Assembly: GCF_029227915.1 (NCBI RefSeq)
Contig: NC_079880.1
Span: 8,769,501-8,833,500 of the forward strand
DNA length: 64,000 nucleotides
Source of the DNA: Hydractinia symbiolongicarpus
Taxonomy: Eukaryota; Cnidaria; Hydrozoa; Anthoathecata; Hydractiniidae
Direction: 5' to 3'
A model generated the notes under the pieces. That model worked only from the letters and a program-made list of their open reading frames with translations, was not told where the DNA came from and did not search any database. Below are positions 46,701 to 57,671 of the stretch, one piece after another (positions within the stretch are counted from its first letter, which is position 1; each line of letters begins with the position of its first letter). The position numbers and the translations under genes were made by a program.

Positions 46701-48054
46701 AAGAAAGGTATCCTATCGAAAATATAACCTACCGTCTTTGTTAGCTCGAGTTAAGACCATTTCCTTGTCACTGCCTGTTTTGCGTGCCTGAGATCCATCA
46801 GACAGTATGGACATGAAATTTTCTCTTCGGATTAATTCTGCACACATTTTGATGACACAAGCGTAAATACAATCTATCAACTGTCTCGCTGTTTTCGAAT
46901 TGTCGTGTCCTATGTATTAAAAATCAAAAGTCTTGTAACAAAGTTTTGAAATTAAAAACAGATGGATTTCATGTAGAATATAGAAACTCAGATATAAAAA
47001 AATTCAAACTGTAATATAAAAAAAAAATATTATACAGGTTCCACAGGTTGAATTTACAATAAATAAGATTTCATACCTGTGACCAAACGAACTCCGTTTA
47101 TTTGCAGAACTTTAACAAAAGTTTTGAATTGTGTGACAGGTATAGTGGGGTGTAAGCACATTTCGTAGGCTGTTCGTACGAGCTTTTCATATGCAAGTTT
47201 GCTGGCTTCGTTTGTCATGAGATCTACACGTTTCTGCTTTAACGCACCACTGTCCCTAACTGCAACTGTTCGTTCTTCGGGAGGTTTCATACGGTCTTTT
47301 TCCAAAGCAATCTGGTGACCTTGACTTTTATCAATATGTCTGAACAACTAAATGAAATTTACATAGTTTTGTAAAAAGTACTGGGAATGAGGTTGATAAA
47401 AATTATAGAATAAACTTTGTTATCTCTTACCTGATACTTGGACACAACACTTGTACCATTGATGAAAGACGCGACGCTCACTTTTACTGATCCTTTCAAT
47501 TTAGAGAGAATTTCATCTTTGTATTTTGCACATAAAAGTTATGTATGTCTTATTATTTCTTTCTTCTGTTTTATGTCCTATAACTTCTTCTTGTCCATAT
47601 GATTTAAATGTTGAAAGTTCCACTCGCTTTATCTTTGCTTCCATGATAATTCAACATCGGAAGGAAGTTGTTGTTTTTTTCAAATACAAACATTTTATCA
47701 TATAGAACAGGTGATATTCGAAATACGTCACAAGGGATTACTGTAGAACAACTCAGTCATTGTTTCAAAATAAAATGTAGCAAGTGAGTGGGATCAATGT
47801 GAAAAGAAAATAAGCATGTGAGCACTTGTTTTTTTTAAATAAAGATCAATTATCAAAGTGAGTATGAAAACATGAAGAAAATATCTTTGAAACAAAATCA
47901 ATCACGAAGAGTAATCAGCGTAATAGCCTTTTTCATCGCTCTATAATATTTTAGAAAACAAAAAAATTCACGAGTAAAAAAGCACTCATAACTTTTTTTA
48001 CGAGTGTGCGGGCGAGTGCGCGTGCGATCGCACTCGTCTCAAGGAATGGCCTGC
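43796..48054. mobile_element. 4.26-kb hAT transposon with 5-bp target duplication
   Basis: The left end CAGGCCATGTCTTAA (43796) and the right end, reverse-complemented, CAGGCCATTCCTTGA (48054) are short TIRs. CACTA flanks both ends (43791-43795, 48055-48059). LINE copy C shows the uninterrupted site, confirming that exactly these 5 bp were duplicated. It encodes a minus-strand hAT transposase. The right subterminal region is rich in 'cgagtgcg/cgcactcg' motifs. Confidence 0.92.
44973..47644 (-). CDS. hAT-family transposase, multi-exon, probably slightly damaged
   Basis: The last exon is open from about 46615 to 44973. It contains 'IGMTMDRASVNAG', 'HCANHRIQLAVKEA' (catalytic-core hAT motif), and the C-terminal dimerisation block 'NSTIERAFSCLTMMLSDKRL', then a Lys/Arg stretch and an acidic Asp/Glu tail. 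Upstream minus exons are visible at 46909-46733 ('ENFMSILSDGSQARKTGSDK', a typical hAT segment), 47347-47077 and 47644-47431 (N-terminal exon from the ATG at 47644). Splice borders for the last three junctions are GT-AG, but the first exon has a one-base frame break near 47540 and the join into the last exon does not keep phase. No complete BED finger is recognised. Activity is doubtful. Confidence 0.85.
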
Positions 48055-50795
48055 ACTACCGTACAACATAACACTTCTTACATAGGCCTCATACAACCTA
48101 CCTTTTAACTCAATTGACAAGACTCTGCTAGTAAACAAAGGAAGTAATTCTCTGAACTTTTTCCAAGCAGAACCTATCCTGCAAGTAACACTTCTTCCAA
48201 CACCCCCTTCACTGCCCAACATATCACCTAAGTAACAGAAGTTCCAAACTATTTCTAACGAGCCATTGTTGTACACCATTGAAGCTGGAAATACTTCATT
48301 TTCAATAATCTCACCTTTGCAATGCTAGCATACAAACTGAATGTCAGCTCTAAACCTTCCATCAATACTACTGTACTTCTTATGTACCCAATGCTTGCAA
48401 GTCTGACAAAAAATTGAGTTACTACCAACCCCTTTCCTGGAAACTCTACAAGGCCACTTTCCAAATACAAGGTTACACTTGGCTGCAATGCTACTAATCA
48501 TGACTTTAGACTTTGTTGTGTTTACCCTTAGCCCTTTCTCTTCTAGTCTTTCTTCCACTTCTCAAACTTTTCAACTAATTCTTCCATCGACTCTGCTATG
48601 AGAACCAAATCATCTGCATACAATAACTCCCATAGACAACCTGTTCTGCACTGCATTGACAGCGCTTCTAAGACTAGAACAAAGGACTAAGTACAGAACC
48701 CTGATGTACACCAATATTTACACTAAATTCATCACTAAGTGAATCGTTAAACCTGATACGACTTCTAGCATTGCTGTACAAAGACTGTACCATCGTAACT
48801 AGCCACTCATCCACACCTAACCTCATAACCCTCACAACCCACTAAATAACTTTACGTGGCACTCTATCAAAAGCTTTCTCTAAATCCACAAAGGCAAAAT
48901 AGAGATTCTTTCTCTTTTTCCTAAATACTTTTCCTGAAGCTTTTTGAGTAAAAATATTGCATCTGTAGTGCCACGCCTGGAAAAAAACCTCTTTACCTCT
49001 TTCTAATGCATCACCCTTGCCTTTGAAACGATTCACTATTACACTCGACTGTCACTCACTCGGAATAGCACCATCTTTTATAATCTGATTAGCAAGACTT
49101 GTAATAAGCTCAACTCCAATATATCCAGATGCTTTTACCATCTCTGCAACAATACCTGATACTCCTGCAGCCTTGCCAATCTTCAGTTTGCTAATAGCCT
49201 CCACTACCCATTCTGTCTTAATCGTAGCATAGCTGGCCCTTCTACAACATCATCATCAGACAAATTATCCTCATCCCAATCAAACTCAGTGTTAAGCAAC
49301 CTCTGATAATAATTCTTCCAAGCCTTTTCTCCTCCTCTGTGCTATCCAAAACACCTTCATCATTACGTATACACTTACGTATACACACTCATTGTGCTGG
49401 TCTTCCCTTCTTAACATATCTGCAAATCTGTTTCTTTCTGCTTCTTATTTTGCCTTATACACTGCTGTACGAGGACGACGCTTAGCTTCTAAGTAAATAT
49501 TTTTACTACTAACTGACTTCCACTCTTTCCAAAGTTTCCTCTTTTCCTTTATACACTGGTCAACCTCATTATTCCACCACCAGGTCTGTCTATGTCTAGC
49601 TGGTCCTTTTGTCCCCCCACATGTATCATCAGAAGCTTCTAGAAGACCATTCTTCAAAGTAGTCCAAGTACTTTCAACATTGTCACTATCACACTGACCA
49701 TTGTGGGCTAACTGCTCAACTTTCGCACTAAATTGTCTTGCTACAATCTCTTCCTTCAGCTCTCAGACTTTACAACGGGCCTGTACTTTCCCTTGGCTTC
49801 TTTAACACTCTTCAAGATAATATCACAAACCAGCAACCTATACTGGAAAAGACACTCTTCCCCCGATATAACTTTCACATCCTTCACCACTTTTGTGTCT
49901 GACTTTCTAACCAGGAAGTAATCTGTGTCTTACAGCCACCTGACTCATATGTTATCAGCCTACTCTCTCTCTTAATGAATGATGTGTTGCGAACCACCAT
50001 GTCCGTTGCCATTCCAAATCAAGCAATCTCTCCCCTTCCTTATTTCTGCTCCCAAATCCATAGCCCCCATGCACACCTCTATAACCTTTAGATGACTTCA
50101 CAACATGACCATTAAAGTCGCCACCCACCATGACAAGTTCAGGGTCTCAAAATTTTGATGTGACTGCTATTAACTTATCATAAAACTTATCTTTATCTTC
50201 CTCACTGAGTCCACACTGTGGAGCATAAACTGACAGAAAAGTGACAATCCTATTACCTATCAAAAACTTTATCACTATAATACGACTATTAACACGCATA
50301 ACATCTATTACTTTTTCTACCCACTTCTCTGCAATGAATATGCCAACTCCTCCATATCCATCACTATTACCAATCCAAAAAAGCTTATACCTTACCCTCC
50401 TATCTTCTACAAATCTCACTGAAGCTCCTCTCCACCTGACTTCCTGAACACAACACATATCAACAGATCTACGCTCTAACATTTCAACTATTTCACCTGC
50501 TCTACTTCTCAGATTACCAACATTTACACTAGCCATCCTCAACCTAGTGTTATCTACCTTGTGATGTGATAGCTCGATAACGCTCTGACGATGCTCACAC
50601 CTGAGATCTGTCCTACGGTGCGCGACACCTTCACTCCTTAGAGTTCCAGCCCTGTTTACGCAGTTTGTCTGATCAACTGTTCTTACGGCCATAAATAAAG
50701 AGTTTTGGCATTGTTTTACAGCTGGATGCCCTTCCTAGCGCAAACCGACGTTCAACTCCTCTCTTGTCTCTTAAAGAGACCCTTCACCAAAGCTT
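48055..50795 (-). mobile_element. LINE copy B, 5' and central part
   Basis: The most complete LINE in the window, on minus. It has a 5' leader (50795-50700), endonuclease (50692-50147), a linker with 'TWWWNNEVDQCIKEKRKLWKEW' type sequence (about 49600-49500), RT fragments ('FRKKRKNLYFAFVDLEKAFD' at about 48900), the PHD-like zinc finger (48440-48330) and 'NFCYLGDMLGSEGG' (about 48240). Multiple frameshifts and stops have accumulated. At 48055 it is cut by the hAT element and resumes at 43795. Confidence 0.9.
50147..50692 (-). pseudogene. LINE apurinic-type endonuclease domain fragment
   Basis: An open 181-codon frame. From 'MASVNVGNLRSRAGEIVEML' it shows the APE-type endonuclease order: 'CVQEVRWRG' (with the catalytic Glu), 'GNSDGYGGVGIFIAEKW' and 'FLSVYAPQCG'. 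This domain nicks target DNA to prime reverse transcription. It stops at 50147 where 'EFVVVGGDFNGH'-like sequence continues in another frame. Confidence 0.88.
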
Positions 50796-50904
50796 TACAA
50801 AGTATATTAATAAAGTATAAATTTTTTGATAGTCAGGAAAATGGCTTAAGCTTACACTCACCATCACCTAACTTTCAGAATGTACAGTACTGTGAAAAGG
50901 TTTG

Positions 50905-51715
50905 TTAACATCGTGGTTCGTGTTTATTTCATCTTACGCACGAACCACGATAGTCCACGATGTGCATTTTTTTAACAATCATGGATCTCATGATCATGTT
51001 TCGTGGACTACACTAACGAAAGTTAAATATTACATCGTGGCTTCCACGATAGATAACTTCTATTGTAAAACAACAAAGACCGTTAGTTTATCAATTAAAT
51101 CAAAAAATCGACAGCAAAAAATAAATTAACACGTTTAATTCGTTGTCATAAAGCTAGCTACATAATAGATTTTAATTGTTCGTGAATCAAAATGCGATGT
51201 AAAAAAACCACATTTCTATCGCCGCTTTTCGTCTATAAACTTTTAAAATGCGATCTAAGAAAGCATTTCTATTGCCGCTTTTCGTTTATAAACTTTTAAA
51301 ATGCGATCTAAAAAAACATTTCTATTGCCGCTCTTCGTTTATAAACTTTTAAATGTGATCTTAAAAAACATTTCTATCGGCGCAGACAAATTTAACTTTT
51401 CTAGATAATATGACATTTCGCAAAAATACGATCGCGTCCATGACGAAAAAGTATGCACCAAGCAAAAACTACGAGCTTTTTTAACTTGATAAAACCTGAA
51501 ACAAACAAATTAACTTTAATAAAAGACTTTTTTGAGAAGAAAAAATATTAAATTATACTGGCTATAAAAATCGTGGGGCTCGCGAAAATAATCGTGGGAT
51601 ACAAGATCCTTTGTGGAGATAATAATATTAGCGTGGTGGCCACGATAGAATGTTTGAATGCTTGTTATAAATAAAGACCACGATTTTATCGTGGTTCGTC
51701 TGCACCACGTATAAC
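50905..51715. repeat. Palindromic CGTGG-rich block containing minisatellite array 3
   Basis: TCGTGG or its complement CCACGA occurs at least ten times between 50911 and 51694, often as facing pairs (for example 50945/50955, 51035/51044, 51678/51689). The outer copies read 'atcgtggttcgt' on both sides. Four 52-bp minisatellite units lie in the middle (51199-51382), reversed relative to arrays 1 and 2. It may be a foldback element. No coding sequence. Confidence 0.6.
51199..51382 (-). repeat. 52-bp minisatellite, array 3 (about four units)
   Basis: The reverse complement of the unit in arrays 1 and 2: 'tttctatcgccgcttttcgt', 'aaacttttaaaatgcgatct'. Confidence 0.92.
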
Positions 51716-52149
51716 CCGCAGCTCAGCTTTTTTAGGAAGTTATAAACTAGATGCTATCAGATAGCCCGCACCTTCGTATAACCTGCATAAAATTTCAATC
51801 AATTTGTTTTGCTAACCCACACCTTTGCGTAACCCGCATCATGTTAAGAAAAACATTCAGCGTATTTTTACTTACCCTAATCATTTTATAAACATGTGTG
51901 TGTGTTCTGTTTTTTTTCATGCTGCAGACAAGTAGCGAATCTTTTAGTCTTAACTTCCTTGTCTCCGATTGCCGAAGTAATAATGAATTAAAATTAATTT
52001 GACAAGTCGATCTTCTGCTAATGCCGACAGTACTAAATCAGACAATGCTGTTTCCTTTTTATTTGTAGACATTAGTTTCAGCCAATAATAACTCTTGTTT
52101 CCTGCGATTAAACAAACAAACAAATAAAAAACCATTCTATCAGGTTATA

Positions 52150-52400
52150 AACCTAAAGTGAAAGTTTTTTTGGCGTATAATTATCACGGATTGTCTGTAA
52201 CAGCGATGTACAGAACGTTCTTTTCTAATGTTTACAGAATTTTGTTAACTATTTATATCTCAGCAATCACAGTGTGCATAATAAAATGAATGGCGGCAAT
52301 GAGGAGGAGATAGTTGCATGTGTCTTATTAATTGTATTTTATATTTATTTTTGATATTTTCAGTGGCCACCACTAGTTAGCCATTTTCAGTGGCCACCAC
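52150..52400 (+). repeat. Dispersed repeat, left partner of an inverted pair
   Basis: 'tatatctcagcaatcacagt' and 'gcatgtgtcttattaattgt' through 'tttcagtggccacc' recur inverted at 55240-55490 and, more diverged, direct at 56540-56760. 'GTGGCCACCACTAGT' is then tandemly repeated three times (52369-52423), directly before the LINE copy C 5' junction. Confidence 0.75.
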
Positions 52401-52423
52401 TAGTTTCGGTGGCCACCACTAGT

Positions 52424-53257
52424 TGGAAAGTGGCCTTGTGGAGTTTGCAGGAAAGGGGTTGGTAGTAACTCAATTTTTTGTCAGAGTTGCAAGCATTGGG
52501 TACATAAGAAGTGCAGTAGTATTAGTGGAAGGTTAAGAGCTGGCATACAGTTTGTATGCAAGCGTTGCAAAGGCGAGATTATAGAGAATGAAGTATTTCC
52601 AGCTTTAATGATGTACAACAGTGGCTCGTTAGAGATAGTTAAGAACTTCTGTTACTTAGGTGATATGTTGGGCAGTGAAGGGGGTGTTGGAAGTTGTGTT
52701 ACTTGCAGGATAGGTTCTGCTTGGAAAAAGTTTAGAGAGTTACTTCCTTTATTGACTAGCAGAGTCCTGTCAATTGAGGTAAAAGGTAGGTTGTATGAGG
52801 CCTGTGTAAGAAGTGTTATGTTGTACCGTAGTGAGACATGGGCAGTGAAGCAGGAAGATCTTGAAGGAATGATATGAGAATGGTTAGGTGGATGTGTAAT
52901 GCCAGTCTGAGAGACAGAAAGAGTTCAGATGAGCTAAAAAGCAGGCTAAGTCTCTGTAGAATTAAAGATGTTATCCAGATAAGAAGATTGAATTGGCTGG
53001 GGCACTTGGAAAGAATGGAGGAGGATAATTGGGTAAGAAAGTGTAGAGACTTGATAGTTCCTGGGGCAAAGCCCAGAGGCAGACCAAGAAAGACTTGGCA
53101 GGAGGTTATAAGGACAGACTTGATAGAGAGGAAGTTGAGTTTAGATCTAACACAGTCTAGATCAGATTGGAAGAGGGTCATTAATATACCCCGTCCAACC
53201 CATGCTAGCATGGAAAACGGACGTTAAGCCGAGAATGATGATGATGATGATGATGAT
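52424..53257 (+). mobile_element. LINE copy C, 5'-truncated with intact 3' end
   Basis: It starts abruptly in the PHD-like zinc finger ('GKWPCGVCRKGVG') and runs to the 3' end. The ORF tail is split by a frame break at about 52865: 52608-52877 ('GSLEIVKNFCYLGDMLGSEG') and 52874-53227 ('RMVRWMCNASLRDRKSSDEL ... THASMENGR'). 'catgctagcatggaaaacgg' + 'acgttaa' and an (ATG)n run (53234-53257) close the element. Simple-repeat 3' tails are typical of RTE-type LINEs. Confidence 0.9.
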
Positions 53258-53690
53258 TTTTTATTTTATTGTATTTATCTGTTGTTGTTTATGTTGTTGT
53301 TGCTATGATATAATAATACAAATAAAGCCTATTTAAATATGCATTTTTGTGTTGTTGTTTTTTGCTTATTTTTCTTATAGGCCTCCTTTTTCATGTTAAT
53401 AAATATTTTAAATAGATTAAATGTGAAAAGTTTTTACCGATTCAAAAGAATTATGTACTGAACTAGTTTCTGAGAATTTATAGCCTCAATATTAGCCAAA
53501 AGGTATTATATTCATGCTTGCAAATATTTTTGTGAATATGGAAGAAAGAAGAAGTTTTGCTGGCTGTCTAATTTTAGCCTTAATTTTTCTGAAAACATTA
53601 TTTTGCTTTCACTTGAATTTTGTGATTGTTTTAAATAATATGTAACAGATGGACCTGTAAAGGTCCTGTCTGCTGCATTTTGGAGTGCTG
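53258..53690. other. Intergenic
   Basis: AT-rich sequence after LINE copy C; no gene seen. Confidence 0.4.
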
Positions 53691-53870
53691 AAATAGGTAA
53701 ATAAGCTTCAGCTTCAGGGGCTTTCCCCCAAACCCGACTCTGGGGTTAACAGCGCCCCCTGTAGACCCCCAGCTGATTTGACACGCGCAATTTTTGCTAC
53801 GCAAAATTACGCGTGGACTTCACTTCGCAAATCCACCTAAGGAGAAAAATCCTGTATCCGCCCCTGCCTG
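53690..53870 (-). mobile_element. GC-richer MITE fragment (CAGGGGCGGATACAGG end)
   Basis: Read on minus it begins CAGGGGCGGATACAGGATTT near 53866, a common hAT-type MITE end, and is clearly more GC-rich than its surroundings ('agggggcgctgttaacccca'). The opposite inverted end is not visible, so it is truncated. Confidence 0.5.
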
Positions 53871-56800
53871 TTGCTCAAAGGTAGCGAAGATAAAAAAAGA
53901 AAATTATTATCTATACCTTAATTTTATCATTTTTCAAAATTTTTGACAGGAATTAATAATTAAGTCCGGGGCACTAGATTGTGAAATACGTGTCAATTAA
54001 ACTTAAAAATGATACCTGCTATATTGCTCTATTACCAGAAGCAAATCATTTCACTGTGCTTAATGTGATTGCAAAGATATAAATAGATTAGAATTTCATT
54101 CAACACATAGAAAAATGATCTCCAGAATTGTGTTTCAGAGAGAGCTTGTAATATTAGCAATGGCAAGCAATAGAAAGTTAAAGAAAGCAATTTCACTGTG
54201 TAAAATAAATTAAATCACGTAGTTGAAGTGAGATTACGTAGATATTAATGTACGCATTTTATCCCGTTGGTACTATTTTCTTCATTGAATGTATAAACTT
54301 TAAATTTCGCAATAAATGACAGAAAATACAAAACTTATCACATAACCCCCATCACAATATAACCCGCACCAACGGTGAAACTTGTAAAAATCAACTTATA
54401 ACCCCCAGGTTATATACCTGAAAATACGGTAAAATCTTTTTTATTTATTTTATCTTGACTTTTTTTTATATATTTTAGTTTTTTGTTAACGCAAACAAGA
54501 AAAATAACATTGATTTCCATGTTAGATGAATTGATATTGCTCAACCAGAAAAAATTTTGTGGAATTAGGGAAGCAATTTATGGCTCCGCTAATTTCTTAT
54601 TCCTCAAAATTGGGCAAAAGAGCGATCGCTCTCCTCTTATTGATAGGCCTGCCCCTAGAAATTTTTGCAACGCAACTTTATGTATATTTCTAAATAAAAA
54701 CACTGCTTTTTTATCAATAAAGTTGTTTGTGCAGTTCCAAAGTTGTCTCCTAGTTTGCTCAAACTGAAATTATTTTGGTTCTCAAACTTTATTTTTAGTA
54801 AGTTTTTAAAACAGTGTATTATGGGTCAGAATTATTAGATCATGGATTAAAAATTAGTTTGGTTCTATTTTATTGACAGGATATGATAAATCTTGTTGTC
54901 GCCTGTTTGACCCTGCTTTAAGATCGTTCAGAATATGGCACATTGCAGGAAACTTATATTTAGCAAAAGAATATTTGACCAGGTTAGGTTTTTCATTTTC
55001 AAAATTTTGAAGGGACTTAGCTGGCAAAATTTGTGATTTTCTCGAACTTTCCTTCACATTCTTCAATGTTGTTGACCTTGGCACACACAAACCAAAATCT
55101 GCACTCCCATTGAGCACAATAATATGCTTCTGGTAATACCACAGTATGGCAGGTATCATTTCTAGGTGTTATTGAAATGTATTTCAACCTTGTGTCCAGG
55201 ACTAATTATTAATTTAACATTGAAATGAAATGTATATGTTAACATGTGGCCACTGAAAGTGCAAAAAATAAATTAAGATACAATTAATAAGACACATGCA
55301 ATTATCTCCTTCCCATTGCTGCAATTCATTATTTTTATTATCATACACACTGTGATTGCTGAGATATAAACAAATAACAAAATAAATAATTAAAAAAACC
55401 TTCCCTATACATCACTGTTAAATGATGTACAATCCGCAATAATTATATATTACGTTTATTTATACGCCAAGAAAACTTTGATCTCTTTAATAGTAGCTGT
55501 ATTTTGTCTGTGTGTCCGCGAAAGCCGCGTCCCGTAACGGAAACATGAAATTTTTAAAATGCTCACCAATACCAAATGCGGTATATTTTTGTCCACTTTG
55601 TTGCAACAGGTTAATTTAAATGAAGGGAGACCCCGTGGATTGTTCCAAGGGCTAAGGACTAGTATATAATATAATAATAATAGATATACATAAAAAACAG
55701 AGATATACTTCACATATATACTTAAGGTTAGTACCCTAAGTGACAATAAAAATCCTAAAATTACTTTTGAATGCTAGATAAGAGATCTAAAATGATAAAT
55801 AGTAACAGTTACTTTGAAATGATGCACCTTGTTTTTCTATGCAAAGTCGATGAAAAGAAACATTTGGGATGACATTTTAATGCATTTGTTTGTAAAATAA
55901 AATAGTTACACAGGAAAAAAACTCACGATAGTAAGGAAAAGTGGTGGGGTGTGGTACATTGCACTCCTAAATGGCACATGGCTAGTGATGGCCACCGCAA
56001 GTCATCTCACAATCATGAAGTGTGCCCCACATCATGTTGTAAAAATGTAAAGTGTGGAAAAACAAAACTAATTATCTACATAGAAATGTCATAGTTGTCA
56101 GTAATTTTTTGCTTCATCTGGAAATTACATATAAAGGCTCAGCACTTAAACTAAATATTTTACTTTTGATAATTATCGTGATTGCTAGACAGTTAAAAAT
56201 TTTTGGTAGTCAAAACAGGTAGTGTTACTTACTGTGTTGCTTGTGTTGTGGTCTGAAAATTTTTTGACCTTGTAATTTAACAATTTTGACGTAAATGAAC
56301 TTGCCTTAGATGCGATTTTCTAACAGGCCTAAAGAACTTGGCAAGTGTATCTACACCTTTATTGCTTATGATTGTTTCTAATAATACGAAAACAAATGTG
56401 TAATGCAAAACAAAAAAAGCACGACTAGCATTTAAATCTAATTTGTGCAAAAGTGTTTTACTGTGATTTTCATCATTAGGGTTAAATTTCTGTGTCTGTT
56501 TTCATTATGTATATGTAACTTTATTTAAAAAACATTAAAAAACATAATTATCACACATTGTGTGTAACAATGAGTTTGGAAGATTCTTTTTTGATATTTG
56601 ATATTTTTATTATCCGTTTTTTATCTTAGCAATAACAATGTGTATATTAAAATAAGTTGCACGACAAATTTTTTAATTATACACATTGAGATTGGTGTAA
56701 CAGACGTATTTGCATGTACCTTTATCATTGTATTTTTTATTTAAAGCGGCCACCTGTTGTTTGAAAGTAATGAAGATAAAAAAGAAAGAGAAGAATATTC

Positions 56801-57671
56801 AAATTTAATTCTAACATTTTTCAATATTTTTAACAGCAATTATATTCAACAGCATGTATAGTCACTAAACAGATTGTCTATAATGTCCTTTAGCAATTAT
56901 CAAATTCTGCTATCTTCTACCAAATTTCGATGTATATGTTTACCAATCTACTGTAGTGTACATTGACTATTGTTTAACATTATTAAAGTGTAAACAATAT
57001 TTTGTTCGCCTTTGTGCTTTCATTCAAATCCTTTTTTGTATTAATTTTTTTGTCTAACATAACCTGAACACTTTAAGAACTGCTTACATATTTTGTTTTC
57101 TTCATTCTCACCGAGTTTATACAGTCCAGCTTTTTCAGTGAGACTCCTTACCCTGACTGGTCTATCTGGCTGCGTGTGTGGTATAAGAAAAATACAAACC
57201 AAATTCCTATGTTTTGTGTTTTACTGCAACTCAGCAGTGCCGAGTTGGATGGGTGGTTTTACATACACAAAGTGGTAAACACTTACTTTTCTTTCACAAT
57301 TCATGACGCTACAAACAAACAAAAAAAACAAGTTACATACTTGCAATAAAACAATGAAAACAAGCTTGTATATGAAATGACGTAAAACAAGTCTAAATTC
57401 ACAAAGACTGATGCCAAACAGCCAATACATTATACACAAGAAATAACGCACACAACAAAAACATATTTTTACTTTAAAAACAAAAATTCCAAAGTTTTAC
57501 TTTTCGCATACGTACCCACACAGCCCAGATACTTTATACACTGATAAACAAAAAAATTATACAAGTTAAACTGCAATACAACAAAAAAATACAATAAAAC
57601 CCAGCATGTATTAACAAAAATAATATATAATAAATAATTTTTTTAGTGCTTAAAAAATAACTGCAGAGAGT
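53871..57671. other. Repeat-rich intergenic stretch before KDM1B
   Basis: Contains the inverted partner repeat (55240-55490), a dispersed-repeat end at about 55496-55685 ('gtgtgtccgcgaaagccgcg' ... 'aaggactagtatataatata'), the third related copy (56540-56760) and 'ataacccgca' motifs at about 54350-54410. No exon recognised. No clear KDM1B promoter motif. Confidence 0.45.
55240..55490 (-). repeat. Dispersed repeat, right partner of an inverted pair
   Basis: The reverse complement matches 52150-52400, including 'ttggcgtata', 'atatctcagcaatcacagtg', 'gcatgtgtcttattaattgt' and 'tttcagtggccac'. Confidence 0.75.

Noticed and set aside
52816-53211. 131-codon minus-strand frame
   Set aside because: Shadow of the LINE copy C coding strand.
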